Shown here piece by piece: positions 44,801 to 56,800 of a stretch of DNA of 64,000 nt (position 1 is its first letter; every line of letters begins with the position of its first letter). Position numbers and translations under genes: made by a program. The notes beneath the pieces were generated by a model. It was not told the DNA's origin. It saw nothing but the letters and a program-made list of their open reading frames with translations, and did not search any database. This DNA comes from Lotus japonicus (lineage: Eukaryota; Streptophyta; Magnoliopsida; Fabales; Fabaceae), in assembly GCF_012489685.1 (NCBI RefSeq), contig NC_080046.1:29813881-29877880 (forward strand). The letters run 5' to 3'.

Positions 44801-47800
44801 GATGCAGACTGGGCAGGGAGTGTGACAGACCGAAGATCAACATCAGGCTATTGCACCTTTGTTGGAGGAAACTTGGTTAGTTGGAGAAGTAAAAAACAAA
44901 CCGTTGTAGCAAGGAGTAGTGCAGAAGCTGAATTTAGAGCAGTTGCTCATGGAATTTGTGAGGCATTATGGGTGGAAAAGCTTCTACAGGAATTAAAGGT
45001 TTTCAATTCTCCTCCAATAAAGCTTTATTGTGACAACAAGTCTGCAATATCTATTGCACACAACCCGGTCCTACATGATAGGACCAAGCATGTCGAAGTT
45101 GATAAACACTTCATCAGAGAGAAGATAGAAAGTGGGCAGATTTGTATTACATATGTTCCCACTGCAGAGCAATCGGCAGACATCCTAACCAAAGGATTAC
45201 CCAAGAAATCCTTTGACAACATAACTAGCAAGCTGTCTATGGAGGATATCTTTAGGCCAGCTTGAGGGGGAGTGTCAACAGACTGTGAAATAGAGCATTT
45301 AATGCTCTTAATTAGCAGTTATATTTTGGTTTGTATATAATTATGTTGTTTCCTGTTTGTACTTAGTTTATTTTAGGTAGTTTCTTATTTTCATTCATTC
45401 TCCCTAATTCTCTCTTTAGTCAAGGATTTCCTTCTTTGACTTTGATCAATCACATTATGTAATTCCCTCTATAAGAAGAGGAATCCCTGTACAGTTTTTC
45501 ATATCAATAATATTACCAAATATTTCAACTAATACAAATAGCACAATCCTCCCTTTCCCTTGCAATTGTGGCTGTAACAAAATACAAGCTACAACAGTGA
45601 ACAATCCCAAATACAGCTATGCCAAAGATCCAAAACTGACAATTCCCGTTTCCTCCTGGATCCCAGCGCATGAAGCAAATAATCACAACTATGTATGAAT
45701 TGGTGATCACCACCAATTGGAATAGCAAACCATAGAAATTTCCAAAAGAAAACCCCTCCAAACTAATATTTTCCAAATCACCATGATACTCAATGCCTGC
45801 TACAGCCTCTTGATGAATTGGTGAAAGCAAAAGTCCCCCCGGATCAATTAATAACCCAAAAATACTGTCATGCTTCTTTCCTGTACCATGTTGTAAATGG
45901 CCTAAACTAGCAATAAAAGCTTCAACATTCCATTTGTTCGTACTACAATGGTCTTGTTCCAGTCTACCAAAAAATTTATATGCATACCTGTGTTGCATCT
46001 CACAATCAAAGCTGAAATATAATTTTGACACAGCAATCCCATCTTCTTCAATGCCCAAACTGTAGTCAACAACATAGTTGTCTGTAACTCTTTGAAATGA
46101 GTTCTGGTTCCCTGCTTCAAGTACATGGGCAAATTGGGTTTTGACCCAAAAGTTGATAAGTTGGCCCAAATCTTTCCCTTTGTGAGGTGAAAAGTGCTTT
46201 GGGCTGGGCTCCTTTGGTCAAACAGTTGACCCAAAAATGTCAGTTCAGTTGTGTCCTCTGCCCCCCATGCTTCACAGATGTGGTTTCTCATCACCTCCCG
46301 ACTCAACACATCCAGCGATGTGAATATTATGCTACCACTGCCCCTGACGACGAAGTCCGGTGGCTTTGACGGTGGTCGTGTGGCCGCCCTTCCTAACCAG
46401 AGAAGTTCAAACTCTGTTGGACCTGCTTCTCTCTTCTCGCGGCAAGTGTCAACCAACACCGTCCACGTCAACGCCCCCAAAGCCTCCAAGTTAGGCGATT
46501 CTGCTGGTGGCCACTTTGTCTTCTCCGGCGCACCAAGAATTGCGCGTGGTCGCTTCCATGGAGGTTGCTTGCTGGTTTCCATCGATGTGGCCTTTGCTCC
46601 GGGTTGAAACACCTTCTCAAATGCTCCATCATTCTGGAAATACAGAGTCTTGCCTCTCTTCACCCCCAATTTTGGAACAATTCTGTTGAACACTAAATCG
46701 ATGGGTTGGGGCCAAACGGCGAATCCCTCCTCCTTTTCCCATTGAATGTTCAGTTCCTGGATTTCTGCCATTGACGGAACGAGGACGACCTTCCCTGTTT
46801 CATCTTCCTCGTGCTTCTTCGTCGACTTGAAACTCAAGAATAGTGTCTCCGCCGCCGTCATCCTCCGTGACGTCCCCGTGATCGCCCAACCTTCCTCCGC
46901 GACAACTCTCTCTCCTTCCTCTGTTGACTCTGAATCTCCTCTGTTTCAAGAATGGATTTCTGAGTCGCCTCCGCCACCGCTGAATCAGTCTCAGTTGTGG
47001 TTTCCAAATTCGCCGGCGATACCTCCGCCGCTACTCGCTCTTCCCCCGCTGTCGTCTCCGATTCACCCTCTGTTCCAAGATTCAGTTTCTGAATCGCAGA
47101 GGTTGAGTCTTCCTCTTCTTTAGATGCTTTCCCAGCCACAGTTGCGGTCTCACTTCCCCTCAACAACGCCGCCGCTGCCGCCGCTTGCTCCGCCTCGATT
47201 GCCGCCTCTGATTCTTGCCTTTCTTGTTCCATCTTCTGCCTTCGCTCATTCAGATCTCTCAACTGCTCTTTAATTGACTCGTGTTCCTTTCTGCTCTCTG
47301 CGAATTCTTTCTGCAACTCTCGCAACATGCCAATGATTTCCATCTTTTCCCTTGGTGAGAGAAAATTCCCGAAATCTGCAGCCATCTCCTTCTTGATGTT
47401 GTTTTATTGTGGGATTTTCTTGGCCAGGCACCTGAATCGGTGCTCTGATACCAATGATAGAACCCAGAAAATGTAGAAGTATTATTGATGAAGAACCCTA
47501 ATCCCAAATTGGGAATTAGGGGAAAGATACAAGGAAGGATACCAAACACCTTCCCTAACCCAAGAGAGAACCACTTCTCTCTTTAGAACCCAATTCCCAA
47601 ATGATACAAAAGATCCCATAATGTTCACTAACCACCCTTATTTATAGGCAACAAGCCTTATTACTACCTTCTAACTAACTATCTAATATGTGAGTACCTA
47701 TCACTAACTCTCTAATGTTTGTTATTTATAGGCCACGTGCCTCAATAACATTGTATGAATTGGGTTCAAGACTGCATTCATTAAGGCTTGGAACGTCGAA

Positions 47801-50800
47801 GGAGCATTGGTCAAGCCAAATGGCATAACCAAGAACTCATAATGGCCTTCGTGAGTTCTGAAGGCTGTTTTCTCAATGTCCTCAGTTCTCATCCTAATCT
47901 GATGGTAACCAGATTTGAGGTCTAGTTTAGAAAAGATTTGTGCTCCTCCTATTTCATCTAAGAACTCCTCAATGATAGGAATAGGAAATTTATTAGGCAC
48001 TGTGATTTTGTTCAGGGCTCTATAATCCACACAAAATCTCCACCCTCCATCCTTCTTCTTGACCAAAATAATAGGACTTGAGTAGGGACTGATGCTTGGC
48101 CTTATCACTCCAGCCTGAAGCATATCCCCAACCAGCTTTTCCACCTCTGACTTCTGAAAATAAGGGCACTTGTAAGGTCTCAAATTGGGAATTTCAGCTC
48201 CTTCCTTAAGATGAATGGCATGATCATGAATTCTGGTTGGTGGCAGCCCCTCTGGATCAATAAACACTTGACCAAACTGCTGCAAAACTTCCAGCAATTC
48301 CACTGGAATTGGAGCCTCAAGCTTCTGCTCCTCACTGGTTCCTGTGCAATGCAGTACCAATCCTTCCTCTTCTGTTTTCAAAACCTGCCTGAAGGCTGCC
48401 AAAGATAACTGAGACTTTGTAAGTGAAGGATCTCCAGTGATTGTAACCCATTCATTGCCCTGTTTAAGAGTTAGCTTCAATTGTCCAAAATCTGCTTTAA
48501 CCTCTCCTAAGCTAGCTAACCAATCAAGGCCAAGAACCAAATCTACTCCCTGCAAGGTGAACAAATAGAAATCCTGTACAATATCAACTCCCTGCACAGT
48601 AAGCAACAAGTCAACACACTTTCCTTGGCACCTAACTTTATGGCCATCTCCCACCTCCACAGTGTAACTTGGGGTATCCTTCTTTGGAAGTTGCATGCTA
48701 GATACGAACTCCTCTGCTACGAAATTGTGAGAAGCCCCACAATCAACCATAACTACCACTTGTTGACCTCTAAACTGTCCTGCAATCTTCCAAGATTTAG
48801 CAGTGGTCAATCCAGCCATAGAGTACAATGATAACTGTAGTGAGTTGAGCTGTTCTAATCCTTCTTCCTCAACTTCCCCTGGTTCCTCCTCCTCCTCCTC
48901 TCCAAGGATTATCATCTTTAATTGTTTGTTCTTACATTTATGATCTCTGCTAAAAGGCTCATCACACCTAAAGCACAGCCTCTTTTCCCTTTTTTCCCTC
49001 ATTTCTGCACTAGTGAGATGTTTATATTCCCCACTTCTAGCTGTTCCCACAGCACCAGAGATTCCAACTACAGGGTTACTGTAAGACCTGGATTTTCAGA
49101 ACAAGTTAAGTTTCCGACTCACACGTAGAAATAGTGTAAGCGTGACAGGAGTTTGACATTTGAGAAAGATTAATGAAGAAGAAAGTTCAGGAATTGCTTG
49201 AGGAATGTTGCGTAGCTGTTTTCGGAGTTAGTGCGAGTCGTCTGCACACTTGCCTTAGGGCGAGCGTGTCCAGAATAGGCTATTTCGCTCTTAAAGCAAC
49301 GTTTTAAGTGAGATTTCGAACTCTCGGAAAATTTAAAGATTCTCTTTATTTTTCCATTGACCAGCGTTTCATTTCGGAACTCTGGACTGTACGCACGATA
49401 GGTTTCACTTTTCGGATGTCCGCCGACGCTAATTTCTTTGCTTCGAAACCCTATTTTCGAGCAATGGATGAAGACTTTTTCTATTCGGGATTTCTAACGA
49501 AGATTCCGTCCGCGTTGCCAGACTTGTTTCGACATTTCCAATCTTTTTTCTGTTGGAAGTTTTGTCGTTTGAGCATCACAGCAAAAAGTAGTTTTTCGGG
49601 GCAGATTAACCGACACCGCTTTTGAGTTTTTCGATATCGTTTTTCCCAAATCCTAGATATTTGTTTTGAGTTCTGGAATTCCGACGCCAGAATCTCTCTT
49701 AGAATTTCTCGGTGATCGTGCTGCAAAAATCGGAATCGCGAAATTTTCATTTTCCCGCGATTTCACCCGCCTATAAATAGCGCGAAAAAGCAAAATCCTC
49801 TCATTTTCTTTCCATTTGTGGCTGATTTCGTGGGGAGCAAGGGGGGAGGGGATTTCCGCGAAAACTTGACCAATCTTCGTGCAGTTCGTCCCTACTTCTA
49901 GGTATCGAGGTAACTATCATGAATCCTGCCTCTGATTTCTGTTTCTGCTGAGTTTCTGAAGTCGTTTCTGTGCTCTAAGTTTTGAGCTTTTTCTAAAATT
50001 GTCCGATTTCTCTGATTTCTCGCTTGGGTTATGTTCCTTATGTTCCCCTGAGTCTAAAACCTCTGTCAGTAAACTCTGATTGCGATTCAGTTGTCCAGGA
50101 TCTGAAAAATTGACTCAAAACTCTTTTTGTCTCACATTTCGAAACTTTATTGTCGAAAAGACTTAATATGACTTCGTGCCTTTAGGATTTGTTGTCACGG
50201 ATATCATGAGGATCGTTGCTGTCAAATTTGTTTTCAGAACGGATAACTTTGAAGTTTTGAGCCTTTATTTTGGACCAAAATGCCCCTGCGTAGTCGTATT
50301 TCGGCCCGATTGTCCGAAAATTGTTCTGACAGTTTCTTTGCCTTAGTTTTACCCTAAAACTACCTTGTAAACTGATTTGATCGAAGAAAAAGAGCCGAAG
50401 CTCTTTTCTCCTTATGGCCGTGGGCTATTTCCTAAGGGGGGGGAGTTTTTCGTTTTCGAAAACTTGTCTTTTCGTACCTGATTGTCCTATTCTGAAGCTT
50501 TAATGCTTTGTCTATCGTTTATGTATTGTTTTGCGATCGAACTAATCGATTTTGTTTGGATTCTGCTTTGTTTTTCTCCGAGGTTCAGTTGAGGGAACTT
50601 TGGAAGACTCAGAGCAATTGTTTGAGGAGAACTTTGTTTGCGAAGCTGGAACAGCTCGAGGTTAGGGCAACTTACTATATATTAGCTATGACTGCATGAT
50701 AGGCGTCGATAAATTCGACTTATGTTTTATCTGATGTTGTTTTTGATGATGAGTTGATGTTATGATGCTTTTCCATACTTGTGATGTTGTGCTTTTGTTG

Positions 50801-53800
50801 GATTGAGCGTTTTGACGCAACTTCGGAGTGGAGGTTCATTGATCTGGTGATCTTTGATATCTCGGGTTGGATGAACAACCCTAGGCAAGTCCAAATGTGG
50901 GGTTTGAGACTTAGCCATTTGTTGGGATTCGTTGGAATTCCTAGACTTTCCCCGGGAAATGTATTTTGGGTGGTTGATCTTTGAAAACTTAGAATGATAG
51001 AGCTTTGAAAAACTAAAGACTTGGGAAACTTAGACTTTGAGAAATAAACTCATAACTTGACTAATTCGAATTGAAACAATTTTTATTAACGTTTAAGCAT
51101 AGGAGAACTGAAGGGGAAAATATTTACGAAAGACGGGGAAAAGTCGACTTTGTTGTGGGTTTGGAGAGTTATCGGAATTGGGGGAAGCCACTAAGGTGAG
51201 CTATGGTGATGATTGAAAGTCACCGAGTACTCTAGTACTCTTGGGGATTGTTGTGGAGCCGTGTTGTATTGACCGACACCTAGTGCTCTTGTTGTTTGGG
51301 CTGTGTTGTATTGACCGACACTAGACCCTTGTGTTTTCTTGTTGGAGTTGTGTTGTATTGACCGACACTTACTCCGAGTTGTGTTGTATTGACCGACACT
51401 AACTCATTGGGTTGGTTGAGATTGGGTTGTGAGCTAAACACTTTCGTGGTAAGGGCGATTCGTTGTTTGGCTAACCACGTTGCATTCAATCGGGTGAATA
51501 ACGGGAATGGTTCACCTGTGCATATCATGGTGAATAACGGGAATGGTTCACCTTGCATTAATGATGAATAACGGGAATGGTTCATCATTCGGTGAATAAC
51601 GGGAATGGTTCACCAAGGATGAATAACGGGAATGGTTCATCCAGGATGGATTTCATCCAGGATGGATAACGGGAATGGTCCATCCATAGTGAAAATGCTT
51701 CACTTGTGGCGAACGGGAACGCGTCACAAATCCGGATTCATATTGTGCATTCACGCATACATTCATGCTGACTGAGACTGTGTGCTGTTTGTTTATTGAA
51801 GTAGTGTTAGAGCCATAACATGCTAGGATTACTTATATGCTTATATAACAACTTATATATATACCCTGTCACATGTTGAGTGTATATGTACTTATTGCTG
51901 TGAGTTGACCCTAGCGCCTTGGCTTTGGTTGTATGTTTGTGTTTGGGCGGTCGGCCTGCTGCCAGATGTCGATGGCCGACTGGTTCTCGGTGGTCTCTCC
52001 CCCGCGTACTACTTTGGAGTCACTGCGGCTTCGCGTGACATGGAGTGCAGCCGAGGCTGTACAGATGTATATATATTTGTATATCGGTTAGTTTAGTTGT
52101 TGGGTGTTGTCTCTACTTCTTTATCGCTTTGATTTAAAGGAAAGAAACGAAAAAAAAAATTTACCTGTTTTCCGCGTAAAGTTTATTTTTGGTTACTAAA
52201 GTGACACCTGGAAGTCGGGGTGTTACATTGTGGTATCAGAGCTTAGTCGAGTCTTTTGGGAGTCTTTGGGGAATAGGTCTTCTGTGCTAGGTTGTGTGAC
52301 TCTGCAAAGAGTGAAAATTGATTGTCTGCAGAGCGATTTTCGCTCTAATTGCTTGCGTTACTACTCAATCGGATTGAGTGGTTTGTCTAGTGCTACCGTA
52401 TGGTTAGTACTAATCGGACGTTCGATGGGATATAGGATGGTGGATCTTAACCGGATGGCGGAGGCTACATGTGAGCATCATCAACGACTGATGGCGACAA
52501 CAATGTATCAATAAAGAGGAATGAACCGAATTGGAGCTGGGGGACCAATGAGGTCAGGTTCCCAAGGCTACAACGGAAGGAAGAGTTACCATAAGTGGGG
52601 ACCATATCAGCGTTCCGAGGGAAGAAATCTTATCTCAAGAGAGTACAAACCGACGACTGCTGATACTGGGGGGGAAGCCAGTTGGTGACAAAGGAGTGAC
52701 ATGTACTCGTTGCAGAAAGTTTGGGCATTTTGCTAACAAATGCTCAGTGATTGGACGGAGATGCTTCAAGTGTAACCGAGAGGGGCATCTAGCTGTGAAC
52801 TGCAAGACCAAAGAAAGTCTATGCTTCAATTGCAACCAACCGGGACATTTCTCCCAAGATTGCAAGGCACTCAGGGGCGAATCATCAGGGAATGTTGGGA
52901 AAGGAAAACAACTTGCTACAGAGGAAAGGATTCATATCAAGGGAGGAGCAAGAGTTGAGGAGTCGAACGAGGAAGAACGTGGGAACGATGGTAATATTTT
53001 AACTGTTCTCGTATTCTAGAATAACTTACTCTTTTATATTCAAGCGAGTGTGACGCGCCTAACTTGTATTTACTACTTAGACTATGATCCTATGATTATT
53101 ATCCCTAGTAGGACCTTATTCGAAGTTGCTCGTGATTTAACTATAGAGGTTACACGAGATCTAGAATAGCACGCGGAGCTAGGGAGTTGTTTTACCGAGG
53201 CGTTGATAAGGAAGCTAGGATCTCAGGGAAATTCCTTATGGGTACGAATCGTAGGATTTTAGGGCGTTTAGTTTTGAAGCGGAGTCGTTAGAGGATCTTT
53301 CGGCAAAAGGGATTCATTCGACCGAGTGTTTCACCATGGGGAGCGCCAGTGCTTTTAGTCAAGAAGAAGGACGGAAGGTCGAGATCGTGGGTGGATTATC
53401 GACAATTGAACAAGGCGACGATCAAGAACAGATACCCGTTGCCGAGGATAGATGATTTGATGGACCAACTACGAGGGGCTACCGTATTTTCCAAGATAGA
53501 TTTGAGGTCAGGCTATCGTCGGATCAGAGTGAAGATTGAGGATATACCGAAGACTGCTTTCAGGACACGTTAAGGACACTACGAGTACCTAGTGATGCCG
53601 TTTGGAGTGACGAATGTACCTGCTGTTTTCATGGATTACATGAACCGCATCTTTCAGGAGTTCTTAGATCGGCGTGTGGTGGTGTTTATTGAGGACATAT
53701 TGATCTATTCGAAGGACGCGAATAAACATGAAGGACATTTGCGCCAAGTTTTACAATTGTTGAGAGAGAAAAAGCTGTATGAGAACCCTTCCAAGTGTGA

Positions 53801-56800
53801 ATTCTGGCTGGAGGAAGTCAATTTCTTAGGCCATGCTATCTCGAAGGAGGGCATAGCTGTGGATCCGGCGAAAGTGGAGACTGTTTTGGCTTGGGAGCAA
53901 CCGAAGATGGTGACAGAGATCAGAAGTTCTGTGGATTTAGCTGGATATTATAGACGCTTCATTGAGGGATTTGCCAAGATTGTTGGACCTTTGACTCAAT
54001 TGACGAGGAAGGATTAATCTTTTACATGGATTGAGGGTGTGTGGTTCCGTAGCAGAATCGTTAGGAACTTGATATCAGGATATTTGTGGTTACTGGATGT
54101 CAGGAACTCATTGTCTGTTCCAGTGGGTTTTTCTAAATTTCCACCTTCGATGTATTAGGCCTGATCAACCTAATATTGAGGGGGTGATATTCGGAATCAC
54201 AGCTGATAATGGACCTTGATAGAAGGATGTGTAAGATGAATTTGAATTGATTGAGGATTAGTCGGATTTGGGAGGAAAGTTTGTGTTAAGCATTTGATTG
54301 TACAAGATTAAGATTTGAACCTTTGGAAGTTGATGATTTTCGTATAGACATTGATTGGTTAGTTCGTGTGATTACTCCAAGTAGAGGTAGACTAAGCCAA
54401 TAGAATTGATGTTGGAAAATCTTTAAGTATTTTCTCGGAAGTTATGAAGTCATAGGTTATGTGATTTCTGACGTGGGATTATTAGAGATTAGATAGGTTG
54501 GATTTAATATCCGGTTATAGATGATTGTTTGATGGTAGCGAGATTGAGAAGAATTAACTCTGAACTAGATTGTTATAGTCGAGTTCGAGGAATAAGTTTT
54601 GCTAAGCGTTGGATTAATATGTGGAGACATTATAGTCTTAAGAGATGAATTTTCGCTTGAAAAGTGTTGAATTAATGATTAAGTTGGAGAAAGAAAGTTT
54701 TAGCATAAGTTGAATACTTGAGGTTGGTGATATGGATTCCAAGGAAATATGCTGAGATTACTAAGTGAGATTTACTAAGTTGGATTGAAATCTTAGGGTT
54801 AAGATTGAATCTTGAGAGCCGAGAATCACGTACGAGTAGGAGATCTTATGGTTGTAGGTGTGACAATAGGAGTTGAATCTTAGAAGATTGAAGACCTGAA
54901 GGTGAGTTTCGGGTTAAGACCATTGAGGTGTAGTATAAGAGAGATCTTGAAGTAAGGGAATTCTGGGTTGTGTGGAGTGTTAAGGTTGGTGATCGATTGA
55001 TGTTGATTATGAGGTTGCGGACATAATGACCATGTGATAAGATTTGAATGATGTTAGCATAATAAGTTATGATTATGGATATCAGGACCAAGGGGTGAGT
55101 GTGGAAGCATGACGACACTTATCAGGTCGTTGGGTAAGTGAAGGAGTTATAGTTTTTAAGAAACGGATATTCATTTAAGAAGTATTGAAGGATTAAAGGA
55201 CATTAGAGGACCAAACTTGGAGAAGGTTTAGGTTTTAAATCTATGAATGTCTGTCTAAGGTGTGAAGGACTCAAAGTTTGTCAGAATTTGATTGGGAGAT
55301 TAAGAAGTTGATTGACGAGATGGTGGTTGAGTCCCAAAAGGAGGGTGTTGGTGTTAAGATGAATACTTGAAGTTGTTATGTTTGGACAAGTTTCTTAGAG
55401 CTTAAGAGTGGATGAAACTTTGTTATGGATTTTGATGATGCATATTATGGTTAACAAGTGAATTTTACTAAGTTGAATGAGAATCCTAGGGCTAAGGTTG
55501 ACCTAGTGAGCTGAGATTCATGTACACATAAGAGATTTAGTGGTGTTAGCGGCTACGATAACAGTTAAATCCCAGAATGTTGAAGGATTGGATGATAAAA
55601 TGGCTAGTTAAGTCCCTTGAGGTATAGTTATGATTTAATCTTCTAGAGGATAAGTCTCGATTTGTGCGAAGTGTTAGGGATTTCAGTAAGTGTAAATAGG
55701 TTTGAGTGAGGGAAGTTCTAAGGAAGAAGACGATAATAATGGATTGTTAGATATTAAGAAGAGGATTATCTTATAAGTTGTTGGTAACTTGATGTTGAAG
55801 GGGATAAGATTAGTGAAGGACAAGAAATAAGGACATAAGTCGATTTTTAATTCGAATGGTGACTAAGTAGGAGATTGATTTCATTGTGCGAGTGATGATA
55901 GTTACGAAGTTGGATGTGACGTTAATGGACTATTAGATTCCAACGCAATGTTTCGTCTAAGAGTTATCGAACGAACAAGTGATGGACTGTAGATGAAGAT
56001 CACGAGGACAAGTTGAGTATCTACTTTGAGATGACAGAGAGGCACTGAGTTTAAGAAGAATTCCGGACGACCGAAAGTAAAGAAGTAAGTGGCTAAGGTT
56101 GTGCGACTGCACGGAATGCCAACCGGTATCATTTCAAGCAGAGGTCCGACGCAAGTAATCGAGTCAGACGACATGAGGTTGAATGATGTTTTGTCTTTTG
56201 AGACGCCGATAGTTAGCAGTGGGGATAGAAGAGTGAAACAGTTAAGGGGAAGGCAGATTGCTTAAGTAAAGATTTTGAGGAACAATGACACAGGCACTAC
56301 TACATGGGAATTGGAAGATAAGATCAAGGAACTGTATTCCGAACTTTTTGCAGAGCTCTGAGTTTCGAGGACGAAACTTTCTTTTTGGAGGGGAGTATTG
56401 TAAGACCTGGATTTTCAGAACAAGTTAAGTTTCCGACTCACACGTAGAAATAGTGTAAGCGTGACAGGAGTTTGACATTTGAGAAAGATTAATGAAGAAG
56501 AAAGTTCAGGAATTGCTTGAGGAATGTTGCGTAGCTGTTTTCGGAGTTAGTGCGAGTCGTCTGCACACTTGCCTTAGGGCGAGCGTGTCCAGAATAGGCT
56601 ATTTCGCTCTTAAAGCAACGTTTTAAGTGAGATTTCGAACTCTCGGAAAATTTAAAGATTCTCTTTATTTTTCCATTGACCAGCGTTTCATTTCGGAACT
56701 CTGGACTGTACGCACGATAGGTTTCACTTTTCGGATGTCCGCCGACGCTAATTTCTTTGCTTCGAAACCCTATTTTCGAGCAATGGATGAAGACTTTTTC

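Larger units (their letters stand above)
40473..45530 (+). mobile_element. Ty1/copia retrotransposon, young
   Basis: 5058 bp with 258-bp LTRs at 40473-40730 and 45273-45530 that differ at one position by eye. The primer site TGGCATCAGAGC (40731-40742) is a one-base variant of the usual tRNA-Met site. The polypurine tract TGAGGGGGAG precedes the 3' LTR. TSD AATAC. The LTR begins TG but ends CT instead of CA. Two small frameshifts in the linker between integrase and RT split the polyprotein. Confidence 0.95.
39807..47703 (-). mobile_element. Element C: non-autonomous short-LTR retrotransposon
   Basis: Two 249-bp LTRs (39807-40055 and 47455-47703) starting TGATAG and ending CTATCA, with about two differences. 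Flanking TSD CTAAC. The minus-strand primer site is at 47442-47453 and a purine-rich tract lies next to the left LTR. Without the copia insertion it is about 2.8 kb. It encodes no recognisable pol. Its ORFs (47385-40270) carry a coiled-coil start, an unrecognised domain shared with D, and a hydrophobic segment. Confidence 0.9.
49080..52227 (+). repeat. 5' LTR of element B
   Basis: TGTAAGACCTGG to GTGTTACA. A TATAAATA box is near 49773. The putative intron is 49910-50582 and the 78-nt segment is 50583-50660. Tandem repeats lie at 51261-51405 and 51498-51690. About 880 bp present in the 3' LTR (roughly 59300-60175) is missing here. Confidence 0.92.

Noticed and set aside
46187..47123. Plus-strand frames opposite the element C ORFs
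   Set aside because: These are antisense shadows of the minus-strand coding region. The primer site and LTR order show that C reads on minus.
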